A stretch of DNA of 64,000 nt, taken from Alistipes sp. (GTDB lineage Bacteria > Bacteroidota > Bacteroidia > Bacteroidales > Rikenellaceae). Below the pieces are notes generated by a model. It worked only from the letters and a program-made list of their open reading frames with translations, did not search any database and was not told the origin of the DNA. The position numbers and the translations under genes are program-made. The stretch spans positions 21,817 through 85,816 of the forward strand of contig JAGATC010000004.1 of NCBI GenBank assembly GCA_017621455.1. Reading direction: 5' to 3'. Shown piece after piece: positions 44,553 to 53,156 of the stretch (within the stretch, counting starts at the first letter, position 1; each line of letters begins with the position of its first letter).

Positions 44553-45806
44553 CTAAATGCTTACAAGAACTATTATGGAGAGTATAATAGATAGCACCCA
44601 GCATATTAGCGATGCTAAGAACCAGTTACGAGCACGCGTAGAGCACAAATATGCTTCGCGATCCCTCTGCATAACCCACATGTCTTCAACCTTCTGTGCC
44701 ATAACTATGGCAACAACTGCGAATATCAAACTTAGGAACGAGCAGCTTATCGCACTCAATATGACAAGCGTTACAGATAGTCCCAGATAGGTTTGTGGCT
44801 TAGGCATTGTAGGCTGCTGAACATACGGATGCCCATACTGCTGCTGTTGCTGTTGCTGATAGTGTTGATACTGTGGCTGTTGAGGCTGTTGAGGCTGAGA
44901 TGTAGCTAAAATAGTCTCTTGCGACTGCATATAGGGAGATGAGGGCTGCGCACTAAATAGAGCTAAGAAGGCATCTACATTGGCTGGACGCTTGCGACGC
45001 GATGGCTGCATCGAGCCAAGAATAACTCGCTGAACACCAGGCTTTAGGCTCTGCACCAATGATGGTAGAGCGCCGTCCATAATAACGCTTGACGAGGGGG
45101 GCACCTTACCCGTGGTCATGTAGTAATACGTAGCACCCAAGGCGTAGATATCCGTAGCTGGCGTAAAGGTATTACCCGCACCCTCCTCATACTGCTCGGG
45201 GGGAGCATAGCCCTGACTAACGCCCACAGGTGTCGAGCTGGTCTGGTTACCGTCGCTATCGTACTGCTTAGCAAGACCAAAGTCGATAAGCACCACGTGG
45301 TAATCCGAGCTACGAACCATAATATTCGCAGGCTTAACATCCAAGTGCAGCAGATTGTTCTTATGGATGTAATCCAGAGCATCTGCCACCATATAGATAA
45401 ACTCGCGCGCCGTATGCTCATCCATGGGGCCTTGGCGCTTGACAATGCCCGCAAGCGTATCACCCTCGATATACTCCATAACGTAGTACGCCGTGTTGTT
45501 CTCCTCGAACACATCGTAGATAGAGATCACATTGGGGTGCTGCAGGCGGGCTATGGTGCGAGCCTCCTTGATAAACTTGTTGCGGTACGCCTCCATCATC
45601 TTAGCACTACCCGCCGAACCGAGCGAGATGCTACGTGAGTTGCTATCGCGATTGTAGTATGCCTGTGGGAAGAACTCCTTGATACACACCAACTTATTCA
45701 GCATGTGGTGCTCTGCAAGGTAAGTTATACCAAATCCTCCTCTACCGAGAGTACTACGTATTTCATACTTACCACCCTGAAGGTGTGTGCCTGGTTTCAG
45801 TTCCAT
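44553..45806 (-). CDS. Hanks-type Ser/Thr kinase fused to a CD225/dispanin-like membrane domain
   Basis: A 417-residue protein. Kinase domain (about 10-285): Gly-rich loop GRGGFG (21-26), ATP-binding Lys43 in CIKEFFP, catalytic loop HLDVKPAN (154-161) with Asp156 but Leu instead of Arg (a non-RD kinase), DFG at 175-177 and APPE at 201-204. A Gln/Pro-rich linker (305-337) leads to two membrane helices with the intervening KVEDMWVMQRDREAY loop (339-415), which closely resembles CD225/dispanin (IFITM-like) domains. The kinase should be cytoplasmic, anchored at its C-terminus. The ATG at 45806 begins the conserved kinase start; the one at 45860 adds 18 unmatched residues. The DUF2752 gene follows; recJ lies upstream beyond a strong hairpin. 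Confidence 0.87.
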   Translation of the reverse strand: MELKPGTHLQGGKYEIRSTLGRGGFGITYLAEHHMLNKLVCIKEFFPQAYYNRDSNSRSISLGSAGSAKMMEAYRNKFIKEARTIARLQHPNVISIYDVFEENNTAYYVMEYIEGDTLAGIVKRQGPMDEHTAREFIYMVADALDYIHKNNLLHLDVKPANIMVRSSDYHVVLIDFGLAKQYDSDGNQTSSTPVGVSQGYAPPEQYEEGAGNTFTPATDIYALGATYYYMTTGKVPPSSSVIMDGALPSLVQSLKPGVQRVILGSMQPSRRKRPANVDAFLALFSAQPSSPYMQSQETILATSQPQQPQQPQYQHYQQQQQQQYGHPYVQQPTMPKPQTYLGLSVTLVILSAISCSFLSLIFAVVAIVMAQKVEDMWVMQRDREAYLCSTRARNWFLASLICWVLSIILSIIVLVSI

Positions 45807-45866
45807 AGTTTGGCGGATGTAGTTACTACAGCTATAATCGTACTTAGTGTTGCTAATCAATAGGTA

Positions 45867-45905
45867 AGTGGCCTAAGGGGTCATATTCGACCCCTCTAAG
45901 CCACT
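45867..45905 (-). terminator. Strong hairpin between recJ and the kinase gene
   Basis: A 16-bp stem with one bulged base and loop GAATAT (plus-strand outer ends AGTGG and CCACT). It has no clear U tract on the minus strand, so it may attenuate read-through from recJ or stabilise the mRNA instead of fully terminating. Confidence 0.5.
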
Positions 45906-45927
45906 CTACTATAAACTCTTTTTTACC

Positions 45928-47688
45928 CTATCTTTCGGGTTTGATGTCTTTGATTCTCAGCTGCTTCGATACCGTACCACGATAGTGGTTCTCCACAATC
46001 TGGTAGCATACCGACACGGGCTTGCCTGCACGCACCCACTCGTAGTGTGTGGGCTGCTGGAAGGCGATAGCCGGAATCGTCGTATGCGGCTTCTGGCGCT
46101 GCATAAGGTCCATGCGCAGATGGTCGCACTCAACGCCCACAAGCTTGGCGTCGCCACGATTACTTGCCCCCTTAGTCATAAAGACTGGCGCCGAGTTGCC
46201 TGGGCCAAATGGCTGGAAGCTATTGAGCTGGCGCTGGAACACATCGGTAATCTCCGAGAACAGCAACTCACTATCAATATCTACCTGAGGCACAAGGATA
46301 TTGGGGTCGATATTCTTCTCCACATAGTCGTTGAAGCGCTTGGTGAAGGCCTCAACATTCTCCTCGCGCATCGTAAGACCTGCAGCATACATGTGGCCGC
46401 CGAAGTTCTCCAACAGGTCGGAGCACGACTCCACAGCCTGATATAGGTCGAAGCCTGCAACTGAGCGTGCCGAGCCTGTAACAAAGCCATTCGACTTTGT
46501 GAGCACAACCGTAGGACGATAGTAGGTCTCGATAAGACGCGATGCCACGATACCCACGATTCCCTTCATCCACTTAGGGTTGTAGATGACGGTGCTCTTA
46601 AGTGCCTTTAACTCTGGGTGCGACTCGACGTAGTCATGTGCCTCCTGCGTTACGTTGCGGTCGATGCTCTTACGGTCCTGGTTGAACGAGTCGATAACCT
46701 CGCCAAACTTTGCAGCCTCCTGCTCATTACCCTCGATAAGAAGGCTCACAGCAGCATGGCCACCCGAGGGTGCCGCATTCTCGTCATCCTCATCCATACG
46801 CATACGTCCTGCAGCGTTGATACGCGGGCCAATTTTGAAGACTATGTCGTCGATGGTGATGTTATGACCCTCGAGGCCACAAATCTTGATTATCGACAAC
46901 AGTCCCTTCGATGGCGTAGAGTTCAACTTACGCAATCCGTAGTATGCCAAAATGCGGTTTTCGTCCACAAGTGGCACGATGTCGGAGGCGATGCTCACAA
47001 CCAACAAATCCAACAGGTGCTCGATCTCCGAGAACGGGATGTTGTTGCGTCGTGCATAGGCCTCGACGAGTTTAAAACCAACGCCACAACCCGACAACTC
47101 ATCGAAAGGATAGTTGCAGTCGGTGCGTTTGGGATCCAATACAGCCACTGCCTGAGGAATCTCCTCGGCAGGTAGGTGGTGGTCGCAGATGATGAAATCT
47201 ACGCCACGCTCTTTGGCATAGGCCACCTTTTCAACGGCTTTGATGCCGCAGTCCAAAGCTATCACCAGCGTCACGCCCTTGCGGACAGCGTGCTCGATGC
47301 TTCGGATTGATATGCCGTAACCGTCGACATATCGGTCAGGAATGTAGAACAACAGATTTTTGTGTCCTATCTGGCTTAAGAACTTGTAGACTAGCGCCAC
47401 GGCAGTGGTTCCATCGACATCGTAGTCTCCGTAAATCATAACCTTTTCGCCAGCCTTCACTGCCTTCTCGATGCGCTCCACGGCCCTCTCCATATCCTTC
47501 ATTAGGAACGGATCGTGCAAGTCGCGTAGCGATGGCGAGAAGAACTTCTTTGCCTTCTCCACGGTGTCTATGCCCCTCTGAACCAGTAGGTTGGTCAATA
47601 CCGTCGACATCCCGAGCTCGGCGGAGAGAGCCTCCACGCGAGAGCGATCGCCCTGCGGCTTGACAACCCATCTTTTCTCTATGGGCAT
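45928..47688 (-). CDS. recJ: Single-stranded-DNA-specific 5'-3' exonuclease RecJ
   Basis: Acts in RecFOR recombination and mismatch and base-excision repair. The 586-residue protein has the DHH-family motifs: YGDYDVDGTTA (86-96), DFIICDHHLP with the DHH triad, and SGCGVGFKL. A C-terminal DHHA1 domain with GGHMYAAG completes the fold. These Asp/His residues bind the two metal ions. It starts 5 bp before the lipB stop in the direction of transcription, so lipA-lipB-recJ look like one unit. Confidence 0.95.
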   Translation of the reverse strand: MPIEKRWVVKPQGDRSRVEALSAELGMSTVLTNLLVQRGIDTVEKAKKFFSPSLRDLHDPFLMKDMERAVERIEKAVKAGEKVMIYGDYDVDGTTAVALVYKFLSQIGHKNLLFYIPDRYVDGYGISIRSIEHAVRKGVTLVIALDCGIKAVEKVAYAKERGVDFIICDHHLPAEEIPQAVAVLDPKRTDCNYPFDELSGCGVGFKLVEAYARRNNIPFSEIEHLLDLLVVSIASDIVPLVDENRILAYYGLRKLNSTPSKGLLSIIKICGLEGHNITIDDIVFKIGPRINAAGRMRMDEDDENAAPSGGHAAVSLLIEGNEQEAAKFGEVIDSFNQDRKSIDRNVTQEAHDYVESHPELKALKSTVIYNPKWMKGIVGIVASRLIETYYRPTVVLTKSNGFVTGSARSVAGFDLYQAVESCSDLLENFGGHMYAAGLTMREENVEAFTKRFNDYVEKNIDPNILVPQVDIDSELLFSEITDVFQRQLNSFQPFGPGNSAPVFMTKGASNRGDAKLVGVECDHLRMDLMQRQKPHTTIPAIAFQQPTHYEWVRAGKPVSVCYQIVENHYRGTVSKQLRIKDIKPER

Positions 47689-47693
47689 AACTT

Positions 47694-48386
47694 CTATTTT
47701 TTATATTTAACATTTAAATTTTTCGTTAAGTGATTGATAAACTTGGGCTTAACCTCCTCCATCGTAACCTCACGGCCCGTAAGCGTGGTGAGTGAGCACA
47801 CGCCACGATCGGTGAATCCGCAGGGGTTGATTAGATGGAACCAGTTGAGGTCCGTAGCGACGTTCATGGCCAAGCCGTGCATAGTCACACCATGCGAGGC
47901 ACGCACGCCAATAGCGCAGAGCTTCTCTAAGCGGCCACCAGGTCGTGTGATCCACACACCCGAGGCACCCTCAGAGCGATGCGCCTCAATGCCATACTCA
48001 GCCGCTAAGTCGATGATAGTCTGTTCCAGCGCCTCAATATAGCGTCTTACGCCCAAACCTATTGCGTCAAGGTCTACGATTGGGTAGCACACGAGCTGAC
48101 CTGGCCCATGGAAGGTGATGTCGCCACCGCGGTCGATGTGATAGAACTCGGCACCGAGGCTCTCAAGATACTCCGTTGTGCAGAGCATATTCTCCGCGTG
48201 GCCGCTCTTTCCGAGCGTATATACCGCGGGGTGCTCAACAATAAGAATGGTGCCACGAAGATCGCCCTCAGCAAACTCTTTGTTTAGCTTCTTAAGGCAC
48301 AAAGCGTCGAAGAGCGAACGCTGCAAATCCCAGCACTCGCCATACGACATTGTCTGTAAATCTCTGATTTCTACTTCGTTCTGCAT
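47694..48386 (-). CDS. lipB: Octanoyl-[ACP]:protein octanoyltransferase LipB
   Basis: Transfers the octanoyl chain from ACP to lipoyl domains, the first step of lipoate assembly. The 230-residue enzyme carries the RGGDITFHGPGQLVCYPI motif, the conserved Lys in LEKLCAIGVR and the catalytic Cys in the INPCGFTD motif. It overlaps the end of lipA by 16 bp, so the two steps of lipoate synthesis are coupled; recJ follows after 5 bp. Confidence 0.95.
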   Translation of the reverse strand: MQNEVEIRDLQTMSYGECWDLQRSLFDALCLKKLNKEFAEGDLRGTILIVEHPAVYTLGKSGHAENMLCTTEYLESLGAEFYHIDRGGDITFHGPGQLVCYPIVDLDAIGLGVRRYIEALEQTIIDLAAEYGIEAHRSEGASGVWITRPGGRLEKLCAIGVRASHGVTMHGLAMNVATDLNWFHLINPCGFTDRGVCSLTTLTGREVTMEEVKPKFINHLTKNLNVKYKK

Positions 48387-49264
48387 ACCTTCTTCACAGC
48401 ATCTAACGCGGCATCAGCCAAGTATGACGAGCGCACAAGGGGTGCACTGGCACAGTAGCTGAAGCCCATGTCGAGAGCTGCAAGTCGGTACTCTTCGAAC
48501 TTCTCGGGAGTGATATACGCCTTTACGGGGTAGTGCTCCTTAGTAGGTCGAAGATACTGTCCGAGGGTGACGATGCTCACGCCTACGTCGCGTAGGTCCT
48601 TGAGTGTTGTCAGCACCTCCTCTTCGCTCTCGCCCAATCCGACCATTAGACCGCTCTTAGCCACTGCTCCGCTGTCGGCGATGTGCTTAAGTGTCGCAAG
48701 CGATGTGCGATACTTGGCACGCGAACGCACCTCGGGAGTTAGTCGCTCTACGGTCTCGATATTGTGTCCCACGATGTCGGGACGCGATGCCAACACCACG
48801 TCGATAAGTTCGGGGCGGGCATCCATATCGGAAATAAGGAGCTCTATTGTTGCGTCAGGGTTATCGCGACGTATGGCCTCGACTGTGCGCGCCCAGATGC
48901 GTGCACCATGATCTTCGAGGTCGTCGCGTGTTACAGATGTAACCACAACATGCTTTAGGCCCATGAGCTTTACGCTCTCTGCTACCTTATCGGGCTCCGC
49001 CTCATCGGGAGGCAGAGGTCGACCCGTCTGCGTGGCACAGAAGCGGCAGTTGCGAGTGCAGATGTCGCCCAAAATCATGAAAGTAGCCGTACGTCGGCTC
49101 CAGCACTCCGCCTTGTTGGGACACATTCCACTGCTACAAATAGTATGCAGGCAACGTCCCTCGACGATTTGCTCTACCTCCGCTGTGTCGGCTGTGCTTC
49201 GCAGGCTGATTTTCAGCCAGTCGGGCTTACGCAGATGCTCGTATGTCTGACGAACCTTCGGCAT
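48371..49264 (-). CDS. lipA: Lipoyl synthase LipA
   Basis: Radical-SAM enzyme that inserts two sulfurs into octanoyl groups on lipoyl domains. In the 297-residue product the auxiliary cluster ligands are Cys43, Cys48 and Cys54 (CSSGMCPNKAEC) and the radical-SAM cluster ligands are Cys69, Cys73 and Cys76 (CTRNCRFC). The start at 49264 is preferred because it places the conserved N-terminus (KVRQTYEHLRKPDWLK) first; an ATG four codons earlier is possible. It has a promoter at 49293-49300 and overlaps lipB. Confidence 0.95.
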   Translation of the reverse strand: MPKVRQTYEHLRKPDWLKISLRSTADTAEVEQIVEGRCLHTICSSGMCPNKAECWSRRTATFMILGDICTRNCRFCATQTGRPLPPDEAEPDKVAESVKLMGLKHVVVTSVTRDDLEDHGARIWARTVEAIRRDNPDATIELLISDMDARPELIDVVLASRPDIVGHNIETVERLTPEVRSRAKYRTSLATLKHIADSGAVAKSGLMVGLGESEEEVLTTLKDLRDVGVSIVTLGQYLRPTKEHYPVKAYITPEKFEEYRLAALDMGFSYCASAPLVRSSYLADAALDAVKKVCRTK

Positions 49265-49292
49265 TTTTAAGTTCACTTTTTTCCAATTGATG

Positions 49293-49300
49293 CAAAAGTA
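49293..49300 (-). promoter_or_regulatory. -7 element TACTTTTG for lipA-lipB-recJ
   Basis: TACTTTTG on the minus strand matches TAnnTTTG, with a short leader of about 20 nt to the lipA start. Confidence 0.6.
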
Positions 49301-49428
49301 TAAAAAATATCAATAATTGCAAAATTTTATTAGAAAAAAGTGATAATAACCCACACTGACAATCTAACACAACAGAAGGCGGTCTATAATGTAGAGAGCC
49401 GACAACAAGAAAAATGGAAACAAAGAGA

Positions 49429-49452
49429 GGAGGTTAGACCCATCTAACCTCC
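49429..49452 (-). terminator. Hairpin after the 55-residue membrane protein gene
   Basis: GGAGGTTAGA (49429-49438) pairs perfectly with TCTAACCTCC (49443-49452). T-rich sequence follows on both strands; it lies 28 bp after the small gene's stop codon. Confidence 0.6.
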
Positions 49453-49479
49453 TCATTTTCATTATGCCAAGCGCTATTT

Positions 49480-49647
49480 TTACTGCTCGCTATTATCCTT
49501 ACCTGCAAGAGCGCTAAAGAGCCAACCCAAACCGCAAGCAACGATAGGCGAAAACCATAAACCTGTGAGGTCTATATCAAAGATGTAAAACAAAGCTACA
49601 TCCAAGACGGCAAATACATAGCACAAGATTGATAATACGTTCAACAT
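49480..49647 (-). CDS. 55-residue membrane protein
   Basis: A complete short gene between lipA and yifB. The product has two hydrophobic stretches separated by FDIDLTGLW: residues 1-22 and 32-48, with a polar tail GKDNSEQ. A TACTTTTG promoter lies at 49721-49728, giving a leader of about 67 nt, and a hairpin lies after the stop. The codon pattern and this promoter-gene-terminator layout support a real gene. I do not recognise the family. Small two-helix proteins in Bacteroidales sometimes accompany envelope complexes, but nothing here points to a partner. Confidence 0.6.
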   Translation of the reverse strand: MLNVLSILCYVFAVLDVALFYIFDIDLTGLWFSPIVACGLGWLFSALAGKDNSEQ

Positions 49648-49720
49648 AATTGTAATGGGTTAAAGTTAATAGGATTGTTTACGTAAGAGCGAAGTTAATA
49701 AAAATTTCCCATTATTGTTA

Positions 49721-49728
49721 CAAAAGTA
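49721..49728 (-). promoter_or_regulatory. -7 element TACTTTTG for the 55-residue membrane protein gene
   Basis: TACTTTTG on the minus strand matches TAnnTTTG between the yifB stop and the small gene. Confidence 0.55.
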
Positions 49729-49762
49729 GATTTTTTTACGCAATCAACCTCATGTTCAGATG

Positions 49763-51301
49763 CTACCTCCCCCAATTTTCACGGTCGAGCGAACGGTAGC
49801 CTATAGCCTCGGAGATATGCTGCGGTGCGATATTCTCCACACCCTCAAGGTCTGCAATCGTGCGTGCCACCTTGATAATACGGTCGTAGGCGCGTGCCGA
49901 AAGGTTGAGGTGATTCATGGCGCGCTCCAACAGCTCCGAACACTGCCTGTCGAGCAGCGCAAACTTACGCAGCATGGCGCTATTCATCATGGCATTGGAG
50001 TGTATGTCGAGTCCTGCAAAGCGGCGCAGCTGTATCTCACGCGCAGCAATAACACGCTTACGCACCTCGGCACTCGTCTCCGCAGGGCGCTCGTCAGCCA
50101 TCTCGCTAATCGACACGGGCACAACCTCTATGTGTATGTCGATGCGATCCATCAGCGGGCCCGAGATATGTGCCATATAGCGGTGTACGGCAGCGGCCGA
50201 ACATGTACACTCCTTCGTTGGGTGGTTATAGAAGCCGCAGGGGCAGGGGTTCATCGAGGCTATAAGCGTGAAGTTGGCGGGATAGTCCACCGAGTACTTC
50301 GCGCGTGATATAGATATATGTCTATCCTCTAATGGCTGGCGTAGCACCTCGAGCACATTACGCCCGAACTCAGGCATCTCGTCCAAAAAGAGGACACCGT
50401 TATTGGCCAGCGACACCTCGCCGGGCTGTGGCGACTGGCCGCCACCGATGAGTGCCACCTGCGACGTAAGGTGGTGGGGCGCACGAAATGGACGCTCGTA
50501 GATAAGGCCGCGATGTGCTCCTATCTTACCTGCCACGGAGTGTATCTTCGTGGTCTCCAGGGCCTCCTCCATTGTCATCGGAGGCATGATTGTGGGCATG
50601 CGACGCGCAAGCATCGTCTTACCCGAGCCTGGGGCACCCACCATGATGACATTGTGGCCACCCGCCGCGGCTATCTCCAATGCACGCTTTACGTATAGCT
50701 GTCCGCGCACATCGCTAAAATCTTCGGCATACTCCGCCCTATCACTCTCCTTGTCGCTATATACGGTATGCTCCGCGGGGGTGTAGGGCATGCGCCCTGC
50801 AAGTATCTCGCAAAGCTCCAGCAGTGTGCCTATACCCACTGTTTCAACCCCCTCGACAACAGCGCCCTCCGAGACATTCTCCTCGGGCATAAAGACGCGC
50901 TTAATGCCCTTGTCGCGAGCCATTGCCACCAGAGGCAAGACTCCCTTTACGGGGCGGAGACGACCATTTAGCGAGAGCTCGCCGATAAACATCGAGTCGG
51001 CAAGCATGTCGGTTGTAAGTTGCTCAGTAGCAGCAAGAATACCTATGGCTATGGGTAGGTCATACTGCGAGCCCTCCTTGCGCAGGTCGGCAGGGGCGAG
51101 GTTGACAACAGTCTTCTTCGCCTGGAGCTTATAGCCCGAATTTTCGAAGGCCGCTTGTATGCGCTCCTGGCTCTCCTTGATGGTGTTGTCTGGTAGTCCC
51201 ACGATAAAGAGACCAATACCTCCCGCGGCAACATTTACCTCGGCCGTCACCTCCACAGCCTCAATGCCTGAAATTGCTCCCGTATGTACCCTTACAAACA
51301 T
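49763..51301 (-). CDS. YifB-family Mg-chelatase-like AAA+ ATPase (ComM type)
   Basis: A 512-residue ATPase related to Mg-chelatase subunit I. The Haemophilus/Vibrio homologue ComM is a hexameric helicase that promotes branch migration during integration of foreign DNA. The N-terminal domain (about 1-170) has the AGGIGLFIVGLPDNTIKESQ pattern. Then come Walker A (GAPGSGKTMLARRMP, about 222-236), Walker B (NGVLFLDEMPEF) and a four-Cys region (NPCPCGFYNHPTKECTC). The C-terminal Mg-chelatase domain follows. It is transcribed towards the small membrane protein gene and is 42 bp downstream of dnaB. Confidence 0.92.
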   Translation of the reverse strand: MFVRVHTGAISGIEAVEVTAEVNVAAGGIGLFIVGLPDNTIKESQERIQAAFENSGYKLQAKKTVVNLAPADLRKEGSQYDLPIAIGILAATEQLTTDMLADSMFIGELSLNGRLRPVKGVLPLVAMARDKGIKRVFMPEENVSEGAVVEGVETVGIGTLLELCEILAGRMPYTPAEHTVYSDKESDRAEYAEDFSDVRGQLYVKRALEIAAAGGHNVIMVGAPGSGKTMLARRMPTIMPPMTMEEALETTKIHSVAGKIGAHRGLIYERPFRAPHHLTSQVALIGGGQSPQPGEVSLANNGVLFLDEMPEFGRNVLEVLRQPLEDRHISISRAKYSVDYPANFTLIASMNPCPCGFYNHPTKECTCSAAAVHRYMAHISGPLMDRIDIHIEVVPVSISEMADERPAETSAEVRKRVIAAREIQLRRFAGLDIHSNAMMNSAMLRKFALLDRQCSELLERAMNHLNLSARAYDRIIKVARTIADLEGVENIAPQHISEAIGYRSLDRENWGR

Positions 51302-51343
51302 AACTACTCAAAGGTATGAACGTTATATAATTAGGTCGTCTAA

Positions 51344-52948
51344 CTAAAATGGTGCGTCGTCGTTGTTGCGACGTGCAGGTGCCGAGGGCTGAATATCAAA
51401 CTCATTAGGGATACCTCCCGACATACCGCCAGGTGCTATACCCATAGGTGGGAAGTTACCGCTCGAGGCTATGTCGTTGTAACTCTCCTCGTTAGAGTAG
51501 CCGTAGCTCTGTCCGCCACCACCCTGCGATACGATGGCTGCAACCGAGGCATCGGCATCGGCAAACTTAGCCTGCTCCTTGATAAAGCGTAGTGGCACGT
51601 CTGTAACCTCGCCGTTACGGTGCTTGGCAATGATAATCTCGGCCATACCCGCCGTGGGCATATTGTTCTCGTCGGTCGTAAGTCCGTAGTACTCAGGACG
51701 GTGGATAAAGGCAACAACGTCAGCATCCTGCTCGATAGCTCCCGACTCACGAAGGTCCGAGAGCTGTGGGCGCTTCGAGCCACCACGGTTCTCAACGTTA
51801 CGGCTAAGCTGCGACAGTGCGATAATAGGCACGTTTAGCTCCTTGGCGATGGCCTTGAGCGTACGCGAGATGAGCGACACCTCCTGCTCACGGTTACCGC
51901 GTGTCTCGGGCGAGGCTGCGGTCATAAGCTGCAGGTAGTCGATGATGATGAGCTGTATGTCATACTGCGTCTTTAGGCGGCGTGCCTTCGAGCGAAACTC
52001 GTAGACCGAGAGTGCTGGCGTGTCGTCGATATATAGTGGTGAGCGACCAAGCTCCACGGTCTGCTTCTCGAGGTGTGTCCACTGCGCTGGAGTGAGGTTA
52101 CCCGTACGCAAGTCCTTGGAATTGAGCTGGGTCTCGGCAACGATAAGTCGGTTCATAAGCTGCACCGACGACATCTCAAGCGAGAAGAAGGCAACGGGGG
52201 TCTTAAGCTCTACGGCCATGTTACGCGCCATGGTAAGCACGAAGGCGGTCTTACCCATTGAGGGACGTGCCGCGATGATGATAAGGTCGGATGGCTGCCA
52301 GCCGAGGGTTACGGCATCGATGTCGGTAAATCCCGAGCGCACACCATTGTACTCACCCGCCGTCTTTGACGCCTCCTCAATCTGTGCCATCGCCTTGCGC
52401 AGGATGTCCTGTGCCGACTGCACGGAGCGCTTAACGTTACCCTCCGACACCTTGAATATCTCCTGCTCGGCAAAGCCTATAAGCTCCGTGACATCTACCT
52501 CATCGTCGTAGGAGCGGCGCTCAATCTCTGTGGCTGAGCGTATTAGCTCACGCTGTACGTACTTCTGAGCGATAATCTTAGCGTGGAACTCGATGTGTGC
52601 TGCCGATGCCACCTTCTGCGTAAGCTCGGCAAGGTATGCTGCGCCACCCACCTGCTGAAGCTCCTTCTGAGCCTTAAGGCGCTCAGTGACGGTGTAGAGG
52701 TCGACAGCCTTCATCTCAAACGAGAGTGCCTGGATGGCCTTAAAGATTGTGCGGTGCTCCTCGAGGTAGAAGGTCTCGGGGCGAACATACTCCTGCACAT
52801 CGACAATAGCATCCTTCTCGAGCATCAGCGCGCCCAATACGGCCTGCTCCAATTCTATAGCCTGAGGTGGCACAGTGCCCTCAATACCAGTGAGTTTCTC
52901 GAATGCCTCCTTGTTATTTTTCGAATAGTTGTTATACTGCTTTGCCAT
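51344..52948 (-). CDS. dnaB: Replicative DNA helicase DnaB
   Basis: Hexameric 5'-3' helicase of the replication fork. The 534-residue protein has the N-terminal DnaB domain (about 15-120, PPQAIELEQAVLGALMLEKDA) and a RecA-like C-terminal domain. That domain includes the Walker A loop AARPSMGKTAF, the Walker B region IQLIIIDYLQLM and the ELNVPIIALSQLSR motif. The C-terminal ~60 residues are Gly/Ser/Pro-rich. The ATG at 52948 is chosen: an ATG at 52972 lies at or before the expected transcription start. No intein or unusual insertion is seen. Confidence 0.96.
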   Translation of the reverse strand: MAKQYNNYSKNNKEAFEKLTGIEGTVPPQAIELEQAVLGALMLEKDAIVDVQEYVRPETFYLEEHRTIFKAIQALSFEMKAVDLYTVTERLKAQKELQQVGGAAYLAELTQKVASAAHIEFHAKIIAQKYVQRELIRSATEIERRSYDDEVDVTELIGFAEQEIFKVSEGNVKRSVQSAQDILRKAMAQIEEASKTAGEYNGVRSGFTDIDAVTLGWQPSDLIIIAARPSMGKTAFVLTMARNMAVELKTPVAFFSLEMSSVQLMNRLIVAETQLNSKDLRTGNLTPAQWTHLEKQTVELGRSPLYIDDTPALSVYEFRSKARRLKTQYDIQLIIIDYLQLMTAASPETRGNREQEVSLISRTLKAIAKELNVPIIALSQLSRNVENRGGSKRPQLSDLRESGAIEQDADVVAFIHRPEYYGLTTDENNMPTAGMAEIIIAKHRNGEVTDVPLRFIKEQAKFADADASVAAIVSQGGGGQSYGYSNEESYNDIASSGNFPPMGIAPGGMSGGIPNEFDIQPSAPARRNNDDAPF

Positions 52949-52969
52949 AAGTCGTGGTTTATCGAAGCA

Positions 52970-52977
52970 CAAATTTA
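52970..52977 (-). promoter_or_regulatory. -7 element TAAATTTG for dnaB
   Basis: TAAATTTG on the minus strand matches TAnnTTTG. A start site near 52963 leaves about 15 nt before the dnaB ATG at 52948. Confidence 0.55.
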
Positions 52978-53038
52978 GGCATTTTTACCCGAACGACAAA
53001 CACTTATATTATAGAAGTTGTTACAAGTTGTTGTGGGG

Positions 53039-53062
53039 TTATTAACAGGCGATTGTTAATAA
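53039..53062. promoter_or_regulatory. Palindrome TTATTAACA-6-TGTTAATAA between dnaB and the LolC-like gene
   Basis: Two perfect 9-bp arms (53039-53047 and 53054-53062) separated by GGCGAT, in the divergent intergenic stretch of about 208 bp. It could be a regulator's operator; each arm is also two bases from the DnaA box TTATCCACA. Function unproven. Confidence 0.4.
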
Positions 53063-53137
53063 TGGGTACAAATACCGATTTTCGCCCGCCGAACAATAGT
53101 CAATCCTATGGATTGTGCATTTTTCATGAATTATTTC

Positions 53138-53145
53138 TATCTTTG
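53138..53145 (+). promoter_or_regulatory. -7 element TATCTTTG for the LolC-like gene
   Basis: Perfect TAnnTTTG match. The expected start site is near 53152, only about 5 nt before the ATG at 53157, so the mRNA would be nearly leaderless. Confidence 0.6.
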
Positions 53146-53156
53146 CAAGGTAATTA

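Noticed and set aside
44557..44790. 77-residue plus-strand frame
   Set aside because: Fully antisense to the C-terminal domain of the kinase; no family pattern.
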